DNA of 40,299 nt, taken from an uncultured Acidobacteriia bacterium. Its GTDB lineage: Bacteria; Acidobacteriota; Terriglobia; Bryobacterales; Bryobacteraceae. This document shows positions 27,759 to 38,493 of this stretch, one piece after another (the first letter of the stretch is position 1; each line of letters starts with the position of its first letter). The notes under the pieces were generated by a model, which saw only the letters and a list, made by a program, of their open reading frames with translations, was not told where the DNA came from and made no database searches. The stretch spans positions 1-40,299 of the forward strand of contig CAIRBY010000998.1 of the NCBI GenBank assembly GCA_903876865.1, given 5' to 3'. The position numbers were made by a program, and so were the translations under genes.

Positions 27759-28520
27759 ATGTCGTTAGCTAAGATCTTCCCCGGGGTTCGGCCCATTCTC
27801 TTTGCTGCGCTCGCCGCGTTGTCCGCGGGCGTTCTTTGCGCCGAACAACCAGCCGGCTACAAACTGGCTTGGGCCGATGAGTTCGGCGGCGCCACGCTCG
27901 ATACCGCCAAATGGGGCTACCGCACCGATTCCAAGCACTGGAGCACGCAGAAACCGGAGAACGTATCGATCTCTAGCGGCTTCCTGACGCTCACGCTCAA
28001 GAAAGAGAAGGCGGGTGACAAGGAATACACCGGCGCGGGTGTCATCAGCAAACAATCCTTCCGCTACGGCTACTACGAAACACGCTTCCGCATCCAGGCC
28101 GGCAAAGGGTGGCATTCCTCGTTCTGGATGATGGGCCACGATGGATCCGGCGGTACCGGCACCACGGCCACCGAACTGGAACTGGACGTCATCGAAAATG
28201 ACTCCATCGACCTCACCGGCTACGGCGTCAACACTCACAAGTGGCAGGGACAGCACACCAGTCATGGTGGTAAGCGCGTGGCAACTCCGCCTCTCTCCGA
28301 CTTCCACATCTACGGCTGCGAGTACACGCCGCAGGAAGTTAAATATTACTTCGACGGCCAGGTGGTGCAGACCGTCGACATCTCCAAACTCCCGCAGGGT
28401 AGCCTTCACATCTGGCTTACCTCGATCGCATCCCAATTGGGTAAGACCGACGCGGTCGATGACACCAAACTGCCGGGGCGCGTCGAGTACGACTATGTCC
28501 GCTTTTATACCAAGCAGTAG
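27759..28520 (+). CDS. GH16-family endo-acting glycosidase, secreted
   Basis: ORF track start 27738; ATG at 27759 has RBS GGAG and starts MSLAKIFPGVRPILFAALAALSAGVLC. KLAWADEFGGATLDTAKW, FRYGYYETRFRI, catalytic-type motif ELDVIE. Confidence 0.92.
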   Translation: MSLAKIFPGVRPILFAALAALSAGVLCAEQPAGYKLAWADEFGGATLDTAKWGYRTDSKHWSTQKPENVSISSGFLTLTLKKEKAGDKEYTGAGVISKQSFRYGYYETRFRIQAGKGWHSSFWMMGHDGSGGTGTTATELELDVIENDSIDLTGYGVNTHKWQGQHTSHGGKRVATPPLSDFHIYGCEYTPQEVKYYFDGQVVQTVDISKLPQGSLHIWLTSIASQLGKTDAVDDTKLPGRVEYDYVRFYTKQ

Positions 28521-28529
28521 TGCCCGACC

Positions 28530-30707
28530 ATGAAGCCGATTCTTACAATTGCCCTGTTCTTCTGCACCCATCTCGGCGCCCAACAGGTACTGGTGGAGGC
28601 CGAGTCCTTCACCGCCCTGGGTGGCTGGTCGCTCGATCAGCAGTACATGGATCAAATGGGCTCGCCATTTCTGCTGGCGCACGGACTGGGAAAGCCGGTT
28701 GCCGACGCGCGGACCGAGATATCCCTTCCGACCGCCGGACGCTACCGGATTTGGGTTCGTTCCCGCGATTGGGTGGCCCGCTGGAAAGTGCCGGGCGCTC
28801 CTGGAAAGTTCCAACTGCTGGTGGACGACGCCCCGCTCGCGACCACATTTGGCGCGGAAGGGGAAGCCTGGCACTGGCAGGACGGCGGCACCGTGCGCAC
28901 GACGGGATTGAAGGTCCGCCTGGCACTTCATGATCTTACGGGCTTCGATGGCCGCTGCGATGCGATCGTGTTCTCGCCGGACGTGAACTGGAGACCGCCG
29001 GAGGGCTCCGCGCTGGCGGAGTTCCGTCGCAAGCAACTCCCCATGCAGGGCCGCACGGAAGATGCAGGCAACTACGATCTGGTGGTCGTGGGCGGCGGAA
29101 TGGCAGGGATTACGTCGGCCGTGGCGGCGGCACGTCTGGGCTCCAAAGTGGCTCTGATTCAGGACAGGCCCCTACTCGGCGGCAACAGCAGTTCGGAAAT
29201 CCGCGTGTTCCCCGGCGGCAGCATTCTGGTTGGCCCAAACCCCGGGCTGGGGGCGATCGAACACGAACTCGACCCCGGCGGCGTGGGCGGCAATGCCAGG
29301 GATGGCGCCTATTATGAGGATGAGAAGAAAAGATACGTCGTAGCCGCGGAAAAGAATATCAAGCTCTTTCTCAATCTGCACGCCCTTCGCGTGGAAAAGT
29401 CCGGCAGCCGGATTGTCGCCGTGGTGGCGCGTGACGTACGCACCGCGCGCGACCTCCGCTTCTCCGGCGCTCTCTTCGTCGACTGCACGGGCGACGCCAC
29501 GATCGGCGCCCTCGCCGGCGCCGATTTCCGGGTGGGCCGCGAAGGCAAGGACGAAACCGGTGAGACCTTGGCGCCCGGCAAAGCCGACAAACAAGTAATG
29601 GGTACGACGTTCATGTGGTACGCCGAAGAATCGGATCGTCCTGCGACTTTCCCTGATTGTCCTTGGGCAGTGGAGTTCAACGAGCGTACCGCCCAACGCA
29701 CCACCAAGGGCGATTGGGACTGGGAACTGGGCATGAACCAGGACCAGATTGCGGATGCGGAGGCCATCCGCGATTACGCGTACCGCGCGTTGTACGGCAA
29801 CTGGAGTTTCCTGAAGAATCACGCCGCGGGTCGCGCCGCCTACGAGCGGCAGCGCCTGAGTTGGGTCGCCTACGTCGCTGGCAAACGTGAGTCGCGGCGC
29901 CTGCTGGGAGATGTCGTGCTCCGCGAGCAGGACATCGTCAATCAGGTGCCCTACCCGGACGGCTCGGCGACCGCAACCTGGGGTATCGATTTGCATTACC
30001 CGAGTCCGGAGAACTCCACACAATTTCCTGACGGCGCATTCCGTTCGATCTACCAATCGGAAAAACACCAACCCTACGCCATCCCCTATCGCTGTTTCTA
30101 CTCGCGCAACGTGGAGAATCTGTTCATGGCGGGCCGCAATGTCAGCGTGACGCACGTTGCGTTGGGCACGGTGCGCGTGCAGCGCACGACGGCCATGATG
30201 GGTGAGGTCGTCGGCATGGCTGCATCGCTGTGCCGCAAGTACCAGACCACGCCGCGCGGCGTGTATCAGGCGCATCTGGACGAGCTCAAGGAGCTGATGC
30301 AGAGGGGCGTCGGCAAGGAGGAGGGTATACAGGAAGTGCGGCAACTCCCCGCCGGATTCTCCGTCTCCGCCGACGGCGCAATCTGGAAGCCCTCCATTTC
30401 GAGAAGCCTGGTTCGAGTCTGGTACCGGGCCGTCGCCGATCCGCAGGGTGACCCCGCGGCCACGCTCAAAGTGATCTACGATGGCACGTTGGCGGTGCGC
30501 CGTCTCGACTTGACGGAGAGTGGCGACCGGTGGCTGGACCTGGGGACTTTTACCTTCTCCGGTAACGGGCTGGACTGCGTGCGGCTGGTGCGCGCCGCGG
30601 GCGCCCGCGCTCCGCTGCCGGACGATGTGAAGTTCGACGTGTTTCGCCCCGAGGGTGACACCGTGCGGACTACGGTAATTCTGAAGCCCGCGGTCCAAAA
30701 AAAATGA
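28530..30707 (+). CDS. Exported FAD-dependent oxidoreductase (FAD_oxidored type) with N-terminal carbohydrate-binding-like domain
   Basis: 725 aa; leader MKPILTIALFFCTHLGAQQ; VLVEAESFTALGGWSLDQQYMDQMGSPFLLAHGLGKPVADARTEISLPTAGRYRIWVRS; dinucleotide fold DLVVVGGGMAGITSAVAAARLGSKVALIQDRPLLGGNSSSEIRV. Confidence 0.87.
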   Translation: MKPILTIALFFCTHLGAQQVLVEAESFTALGGWSLDQQYMDQMGSPFLLAHGLGKPVADARTEISLPTAGRYRIWVRSRDWVARWKVPGAPGKFQLLVDDAPLATTFGAEGEAWHWQDGGTVRTTGLKVRLALHDLTGFDGRCDAIVFSPDVNWRPPEGSALAEFRRKQLPMQGRTEDAGNYDLVVVGGGMAGITSAVAAARLGSKVALIQDRPLLGGNSSSEIRVFPGGSILVGPNPGLGAIEHELDPGGVGGNARDGAYYEDEKKRYVVAAEKNIKLFLNLHALRVEKSGSRIVAVVARDVRTARDLRFSGALFVDCTGDATIGALAGADFRVGREGKDETGETLAPGKADKQVMGTTFMWYAEESDRPATFPDCPWAVEFNERTAQRTTKGDWDWELGMNQDQIADAEAIRDYAYRALYGNWSFLKNHAAGRAAYERQRLSWVAYVAGKRESRRLLGDVVLREQDIVNQVPYPDGSATATWGIDLHYPSPENSTQFPDGAFRSIYQSEKHQPYAIPYRCFYSRNVENLFMAGRNVSVTHVALGTVRVQRTTAMMGEVVGMAASLCRKYQTTPRGVYQAHLDELKELMQRGVGKEEGIQEVRQLPAGFSVSADGAIWKPSISRSLVRVWYRAVADPQGDPAATLKVIYDGTLAVRRLDLTESGDRWLDLGTFTFSGNGLDCVRLVRAAGARAPLPDDVKFDVFRPEGDTVRTTVILKPAVQKK

Positions 30708-32974
30708 TCACCTCAGGTCCATGCACCGGGCGCCGCCCCAAGGAATCGACTCTCGAAACCGACTTCGTCGTGGCCGGCGGGGGGCTCGCGGGTACCTGTG
30801 CCGCCATCACCGCCGCGCGTGCCGGCATCCGCGTCGTCCTCATACAGGACCGTCCCGTGCTCGGTGGTAATGCCTCCAGCGAGGTCCGGCTCTGGACCCT
30901 CGGCGCGACCTCGCACATGGGGAACAATAACCGCTGGGCGCGCGAAGGCGGAGTCATCGACGAGATCCTGGTCGAAAACCTGCATCGCAATCCCGAGGGC
31001 AACCCGCTGATCCTCGACACCATCCTGCTCGAGAAAGTGGTCGAAGAGCCCAACATTCAACTTCTGCTCAACACCGCGGTGCACGATCTCGAGATGGCCG
31101 CTACTGGTCTCATTTCCGCGGTTCGTGCCTGGTGCAGCCAGAACAGCACCGCCTATCTGGTCAAGGCGCCATTGTTCTGCGACGCCTCGGGCGATGGCGT
31201 GCTCGGCTTCCTGGCCGGCGCCGCATTCCGCATGGGCGCGGAGAGCCGCGACGAGTTCGGAGAAGGCTTCGCCCCGGAAGCTGCCTATGGCGAACTGCTC
31301 GGCCACTCGCTCTACTTCTATTCCAAGGACACGGGCCGGCCGGTGAAATTCACCGCTCCCTCATTTGCGCTGAAGGACATTACGCAAATTCCGCGCTATC
31401 GGGACATCAAGGCGACCGATTCCGGCTGCCGCTTCTGGTGGTTCGAATACGGTGGCCGTCTGGACACGGTGCACGAGACCGAGGCCATCAAGTGGGAACT
31501 CTGGAAGGTCGCCTACGGCGTCTGGGACTACATCAAGAACTCGGGCAAGTTCCCCGAGGCGGACACCATGACCCTGGAATGGGTCGGCACCATCCCAGGT
31601 AAACGCGAGAGCCGCCGCTTTGAAGGCGACTATATCCTGACGCAGCGCGATCTGGTCGAACAGCGCGAGCACGCCGATGCCGTCAGTTTCGGCGGCTGGG
31701 CGATGGACTTGCATCCAGCCGATGGTCTCTATAGCCCCCTCTCTCCGTGTACCCAATGGCACTCCAAGGGTGTCTACCAGATACCCTACCGCACCATGTA
31801 CAGCCGCAATGTCGGCAACCTGTTTCTCACCGGGCGGCTGATCAGCGTGTCGCATGTAGCCTTTGGTTCCACACGCGTGATGGCCACCTGCGCCCACAAC
31901 GGACAGGCGGTCGGAATCGCCGCAGCTCTGTGTGTGCGGCATGGCGTCCCACCGCGCGCCGTACCCATCGCCGAACTCCAGCGCGAACTCCTGCGGGCAG
32001 GCCAATACATTCCGGGTGTTGCGTTGAACGACCCCGACGACCTGGCACGCACTGCCACGGTGCGGACGTCGGGCTGTTTCGAACTCGAGGGGCTGCCGCC
32101 GTGCAGCGACATTCAGCCGCTCGAAGTCTCCCGCGCGATGCTGTTCCCCGTGCTTGCGGGGAAGGCGCCGGCGCTGACGGTGCTGGTGGATGTGGAGCGT
32201 CCAACCACGCTCGAAGTCGAGATCCGCGGCAGTTGCCGTCCCGGGAACTTCACTCCAGAGATCACCTTCCACCGGCAGAGCATCGAGTTATCTCCCGGGC
32301 GCACGCAGTCCGTGCGCATCGCCGGCGAGATCTCGATCGACTCGCCCCGGTACCTCGCGTACTGCCTCGTGAAGAATGAGGACGTATCGGTCCATCTGAG
32401 CGATCTCCGGGTTACCGGAGTGCTCAGCCTCGCCCAATCCATGAACAAAGCGGTGGCCAAGGGGACGCGCCAGGAGCCTCCCGAGGGCAGTGGTATCGAT
32501 TCCTTTGAATTCTGGCTTCCCTCGCGGCGCCCCGGCGGCAGGAATTTCGCGGCGAGTGTAGAACCCCCGCTGCGCGCCTTTTGCGGCGCCAATGTGACTA
32601 ACGGAACCGCCCGCCCCGCTCTCCAACCGAACGCCTGGGTAGCCGCGCCCGATGATCCCGCGCCGTCGATCTCCCTTTGCTGGCGCGAACCGCAGGCCGT
32701 CGCGCGCATCGAACTCGCCTTCGATACGGATTTCGATCACCCCATGGAATCCGTCCTGATGGGCCATCCCGAACGCGACATGCCATTCTGCGTCAGGCAT
32801 TACCGGGTTCGCGACCACGCCGGTGCGCTCCTCTACGAGTGCACGGACAACCATCAGACGCGAAACTCCATCCGCCTGGGGACTCCTGTTTCCACCAACG
32901 AACTGCGTGTGGAGGTCCTGGAAACTCACGGCGCTCCCGCTGCCATTTTCGAAATCAGGTGCTACTCCCGATGA
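30704..32974 (+). CDS. FAD-dependent oxidoreductase, no obvious signal peptide (paralogue of the preceding gene)
   Basis: 756 aa; DFVVAGGGLAGTCAAITAARAGIRVVLIQDRPVLGGNASSEVRLWTLGA; shared blocks IPYRTMYSRNVGNLFLTGRLISVSHVAFGSTRVMAT. 4-bp overlap with the upstream gene. Confidence 0.87.
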   Translation: MITSGPCTGRRPKESTLETDFVVAGGGLAGTCAAITAARAGIRVVLIQDRPVLGGNASSEVRLWTLGATSHMGNNNRWAREGGVIDEILVENLHRNPEGNPLILDTILLEKVVEEPNIQLLLNTAVHDLEMAATGLISAVRAWCSQNSTAYLVKAPLFCDASGDGVLGFLAGAAFRMGAESRDEFGEGFAPEAAYGELLGHSLYFYSKDTGRPVKFTAPSFALKDITQIPRYRDIKATDSGCRFWWFEYGGRLDTVHETEAIKWELWKVAYGVWDYIKNSGKFPEADTMTLEWVGTIPGKRESRRFEGDYILTQRDLVEQREHADAVSFGGWAMDLHPADGLYSPLSPCTQWHSKGVYQIPYRTMYSRNVGNLFLTGRLISVSHVAFGSTRVMATCAHNGQAVGIAAALCVRHGVPPRAVPIAELQRELLRAGQYIPGVALNDPDDLARTATVRTSGCFELEGLPPCSDIQPLEVSRAMLFPVLAGKAPALTVLVDVERPTTLEVEIRGSCRPGNFTPEITFHRQSIELSPGRTQSVRIAGEISIDSPRYLAYCLVKNEDVSVHLSDLRVTGVLSLAQSMNKAVAKGTRQEPPEGSGIDSFEFWLPSRRPGGRNFAASVEPPLRAFCGANVTNGTARPALQPNAWVAAPDDPAPSISLCWREPQAVARIELAFDTDFDHPMESVLMGHPERDMPFCVRHYRVRDHAGALLYECTDNHQTRNSIRLGTPVSTNELRVEVLETHGAPAAIFEIRCYSR

Positions 32975-34085
32975 CTCCGCTGACACGGCGGCGCTGGCTG
33001 GGCGCGGCGGCATTGCTCGCCACCGGGCAGGCCGCAACCCGGGACCTCGACTTCGCGCGTCTGTTGCCGGAGCGCTTTCCGCGTTCCGCCGTGTACCGGG
33101 AACCCGGCTTCCACCTCTGGGACCCGGCCATGGTGCGTACGCCGGATGGAGTCTGCCACCTGCTCTATTCGCGGTGGCCGGTCGAACTCGGATATGACGC
33201 CTGGGCCACACATGCCGAGATTGCCTGGGCGACCTCGACCCGTCCGGAGGGTCCCTACCATTTCCAGGGAGTGGTCCTGGGCGCCCGCGGCACGGGCTTT
33301 TGGGATGGCCATTCGGTCTACAACACCTGCCTGCTCGCTGACGGCGGCCGCTATTACCTCTATTACACGGGCAATCACGGGGACTCTTCCTGGAGGCCCG
33401 ACCGGGCTCCCGGGATGAACGAGGAAGCATGGTGGGTGCAGCGCAACAGCCAGCGCATCGGCGTGGCGGTGGCAGATTCTCCACGCGGTCCCTGGAAGCG
33501 ATTCGACCAGCCGCTGCTCGATACCGGGCCTGAGACCGGCTCCGGTATCATCGCCGTGCCCAACGTCATCCACCGCCGCGGGGGCGGCTTCCTGATGTAC
33601 TACAAGACTCTGGCCCCTGGTCCGGGCCGGTTCGGAGGCGGCGTATTCCACTACGCGGCAACGGCCCGCAACCCGCTGGGTCCGTTTCGCCGCCAGGGCA
33701 AGCCGATGGTTAACAAGCAGGAGTTGATGCGAACCTCCAATCATTTCGATTTCCACATCGACGATCATCTGGAGTGGTTTCAGGACGGGCGCTACTACGC
33801 CATCGTCAAGGACCACGATGCGCCGTTCCTGACTGCTCACGGCCGGTCGCTGCTGCTGATGGAATCGCCTGATGGCATCTCATGGAAGTTCTCACCCCAT
33901 CCGCTGGTCAAGGACTTCGCCATCACCTGGGAGGACGGAGAGACGCAACCGTTCGAACGGCTCGAAATGCCAAAACTGTACTTCGAAAAACAACGTCCCA
34001 GAGTGCTGTTCCTGGCGGCCCGGACGGCCGGCGATACGCGCGCACCCTCCTTCCTGTTGTCCGTTCCGCTCCAGGAGGCGCACCA

Positions 34086-34089
<4 letters not shown>
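32971..34089 (+). CDS. Five-bladed beta-propeller glycosidase (GH43/GH117-like), Tat-type leader
   Basis: Start MTPLTRRRWLGAAALLATGQAA at 32971 (4-bp overlap with upstream stop); [69 protein letters not shown]. Confidence 0.78.
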
Positions 34090-35393
<1,304 letters not shown>

Positions 35394-35405
35394 AAGGAAG
35401 TGCTA

Positions 35406-36704
35406 ATGATCTCCCGACGCCATTGGTTATCCGCTGTCGGCGCAGGCACCGCGCTCACCGCTCAGGCGCAATCTCCCCAGCCGCAGCCCGGCGACAGCAC
35501 GCGCGCCCAGCGCATGCGCTGGTGGCACGAAGCGAAGTTCGGGATGTTTATCCATTGGGGCCTTTACAGCGTGCTGGAGCGCCGCGAATGGGTGCTGGAA
35601 CAGGAGGCCATCCCGATCCCCGAATATGAGCAGTTGGCCAGGCGCTTCACGCCGCAACCAGGCGTTGCCCGGCAGTGGGCAAAACTCGCCAAACGGGCCG
35701 GACAGAAGTACATGGTGCTCACCACCAAGCACCACGAGGGCTTCTGCCTCTTCGATTCCAAATTGACCGATTACTGTGCTCCGAAACAGGCCTGCGGCCG
35801 CGACCTGGTGCGCGAATATGTCGACGCCGCGCGCGCTGAAGGCCTGCGCGTCGGCTTCTACTATTCCCTGATGGATTGGCACCACCCGGATGGAGAGCGC
35901 TGCGCCAAGGACGAAGCAGCCCGCCAGCGGTTCGTCGCCTACATCCACGGGCAGCTTCGCGAATTGCTCACAAATTACGGCAAGATCGATATCCTCTGGT
36001 ATGACGTCGCGTCGCCCCTCGACGCCAAGGGCTGGGAGTCCGAACGAATGAACCGCATGGTCTTCGAACTCCAGCCGGATATTATCGTCAACAATCGCAA
36101 CAAGCTCCCGGGCGATTTCGGCACTCCCGAGCAGTCCATCACCGCCGAAACGCGCCCCTGGGAAAGCTGCATGACGCTGAACAACAGTTGGGGCTACTGC
36201 CGCACCGACGAGGAATGGAAGAGCGCGCGCACCATCGTGCGCAATCTGGTCTCGTGTTCGCGCGGCGGCGGCAACTACCTGCTGAACATCGGGCCGCGCG
36301 GCGATGGCTCCGCCCCTGAAGGCTCGATCCAGATCCTCAACCAGGTGGGCAGTTGGCTGGAACGTAATGGCCGCTCGATTTACGGCACCGACCGTTGCCA
36401 GGTCGGCTACGCACAAATGGCCGGCTTCACACGGCGGGGCAATACGCTCTACCTTCAGGTACACTACTGGGACGGCGCCGTGCTCTCCATACCCGGGATC
36501 AAAAACAAGGTACTCTCCGCGCGCATCCTGGTCTCCGGCGATCAACTTCGGTACAAGCAGGATGAATACCGACTGCTCTTCAGCGACCTGCCGGTGACTC
36601 CACCGGACGATCCCGTTAGCGTAATCGAACTCGAACTCGATGGCGTCCCCGCGCAGATGGACCGCAACCTGATCCGCGGCCGCGAACATCGCGGCAAAGC
36701 ATAG
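35406..36704 (+). CDS. Alpha-L-fucosidase-like, GH29, Tat-type leader
   Basis: [87 protein letters not shown] (candidate nucleophile), [15 protein letters not shown]. Confidence 0.93.
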   Translation: MISRRHWLSAVGAGTALTAQAQSPQPQPGDSTRAQRMRWWHEAKFGMFIHWGLYSVLERREWVLEQEAIPIPEYEQLARRFTPQPGVARQWAKLAKRAGQKYMVLTTKHHEGFCLFDSKLTDYCAPKQACGRDLVREYVDAARAEGLRVGFYYSLMDWHHPDGERCAKDEAARQRFVAYIHGQLRELLTNYGKIDILWYDVASPLDAKGWESERMNRMVFELQPDIIVNNRNKLPGDFGTPEQSITAETRPWESCMTLNNSWGYCRTDEEWKSARTIVRNLVSCSRGGGNYLLNIGPRGDGSAPEGSIQILNQVGSWLERNGRSIYGTDRCQVGYAQMAGFTRRGNTLYLQVHYWDGAVLSIPGIKNKVLSARILVSGDQLRYKQDEYRLLFSDLPVTPPDDPVSVIELELDGVPAQMDRNLIRGREHRGKA

Positions 36705-36715
36705 AGAAGCACTTC

Positions 36716-38473
36716 ATGAGACTCGTTCTTTTCTCCCTACTGACACTCCCGGCCGTCCTGTGGGCCCAGCCTCCGGCCAGCGGTCGCTGGCAGCTCGCCT
36801 TCTCCGACGACTTCAACGGCGCCGCCATCGATACCGCAAAGTGGAACTTCCGCACCGGACCGCGCATGTGGAGCGAGCAGCGCGCCGCCAACGCCTCCGT
36901 GCGTGACGGCATGCTCCACCTGGCTCTCCGCAAGGAGAAAGCGGGCGGTCTCGATTACACCGCCGGCGGGCTCATCAGCAAACAGGCCTTCCGCTATGGC
37001 TATTACGAAGCGCGCGTTCGCATGCCGAAGGGCCGCGGCTGGCACACGTCGTTCTGGCTGATGCAGAATGGCCCCAAAGCCGGTCTCGAAGATCGCTTCC
37101 AGGAGATCGATGTCTGCGAGCAGGATTCCGTGGACCACGCCAGTTACTCCGCCAACTGGCATTCCTACAAGCCGCACTCCTCCTTCGGCGTGAAGCGCGT
37201 CACCGGTCCCGATCTCTCCGCCGATTTTCACATCTACGGCGCGGAGTTCACCTCGCGTGAGGTCCGCTTCTACTTCGATGGAGCGCTGGTTCACAGCCTC
37301 GATATCTCCGCTCTCCCCCACTTCGACCAGCACATCTGGCTCACCTCCATCGCCTCATCCCTCGGCAAGACCGCCAGTGTGGATGACGCGGCGCTTCCCG
37401 AAGAAGCTCTCTTCGACTGGGTTCGCTATTACCGCCGGGAGGACGAAGCGCCGCGCACCTCCGTCGTTCCGGATTTCGCCGCCATGATTCAACCCGTGCC
37501 GGAATCCGCCAAGCTGATCGATCCCGATTACTACATTTGGTGCGGCACGATGGTCCGTGGAGACGATGGCAAGTACCACCTCTACTACTCGCGCTGGCCT
37601 CGTAAGCTTGGCCACTACGCCTGGGTCACGCACTCCGAAATCGCCTACGCCGTGGGCGACACGCCAACTGGCCCGTTCCGTCACGTGGCCGTCGCCCTGC
37701 CTGCTCGCGGCAAACAGTTCTGGGACGGACTCTGCACACACAACCCCACCATCCTTCGCGCCGGCGACCGGTATTACCTCTACTACATGGGCAACACAGG
37801 CGACGGCGTTGCCATGCCCGACCTCAACTGGACCCATCGCAACAACCAGCGCATCGGAGTTGCCGTGGCCGACACTCCCGCCGGTCCCTGGCAGCGCTTC
37901 GATCAACCCATCCTCGACGTGAGTTCCGATGCCAACGCGCCCGATGCGCTGCTGACCTCCAACCCAACCGTCGCGCGCCGCCCCGATGGTGGCTACGTGA
38001 TGATCTATAAGGCGGTTGGCAAACAGCGGCCCATGCCTTTCGGCGGCCCGGTGGTTCACCTCACCGCCACCTCCGACTCCCCCACCGGCCCCTTCACCAA
38101 ACAACTGCGCCCCATTTTCATCACTCCGGGTGTCGACTTCCCCGCCGAAGACCCGTTCGCCTGGTACGATTACGCCGCCGGGCGCTATCTCGCCATCGTC
38201 AAGGACAATAAGGGCGATTTCACGCACGCCGGCAAGTCGCTCGCGCTCTGGGAGTCCGCCGACGGTTTCGCCTGGAAACTTTCCGCGCACCCTCTCGTTG
38301 CCACTCCCGCAGTCACCTGGGCGGATGGGCACCAGCAGAAATTGAACTCGCTCGAACGCCCGCAACTTCTCTTCGCTCCCGACGGCCACCCTGCCGTCTT
38401 GCTGGGTGCGGTCGATGAAGATCCCACCCGTCCGCATTCTTTCAACCTGAGAATTCCCCTCCTTCGCAAGTAG
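36716..38473 (+). CDS. Fusion protein: N-terminal GH16 plus C-terminal five-bladed-propeller glycosidase (GH43/GH117-like)
   Basis: 585 aa; GH16 half [19 protein letters not shown]...[12 protein letters not shown]...[10 protein letters not shown]; junction [40 protein letters not shown]; propeller half [30 protein letters not shown]... matches 5260-6333. Confidence 0.88.
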   Translation: MRLVLFSLLTLPAVLWAQPPASGRWQLAFSDDFNGAAIDTAKWNFRTGPRMWSEQRAANASVRDGMLHLALRKEKAGGLDYTAGGLISKQAFRYGYYEARVRMPKGRGWHTSFWLMQNGPKAGLEDRFQEIDVCEQDSVDHASYSANWHSYKPHSSFGVKRVTGPDLSADFHIYGAEFTSREVRFYFDGALVHSLDISALPHFDQHIWLTSIASSLGKTASVDDAALPEEALFDWVRYYRREDEAPRTSVVPDFAAMIQPVPESAKLIDPDYYIWCGTMVRGDDGKYHLYYSRWPRKLGHYAWVTHSEIAYAVGDTPTGPFRHVAVALPARGKQFWDGLCTHNPTILRAGDRYYLYYMGNTGDGVAMPDLNWTHRNNQRIGVAVADTPAGPWQRFDQPILDVSSDANAPDALLTSNPTVARRPDGGYVMIYKAVGKQRPMPFGGPVVHLTATSDSPTGPFTKQLRPIFITPGVDFPAEDPFAWYDYAAGRYLAIVKDNKGDFTHAGKSLALWESADGFAWKLSAHPLVATPAVTWADGHQQKLNSLERPQLLFAPDGHPAVLLGAVDEDPTRPHSFNLRIPLLRK

Positions 38474-38493
38474 ATAGTGAGACTGAACCTGTC

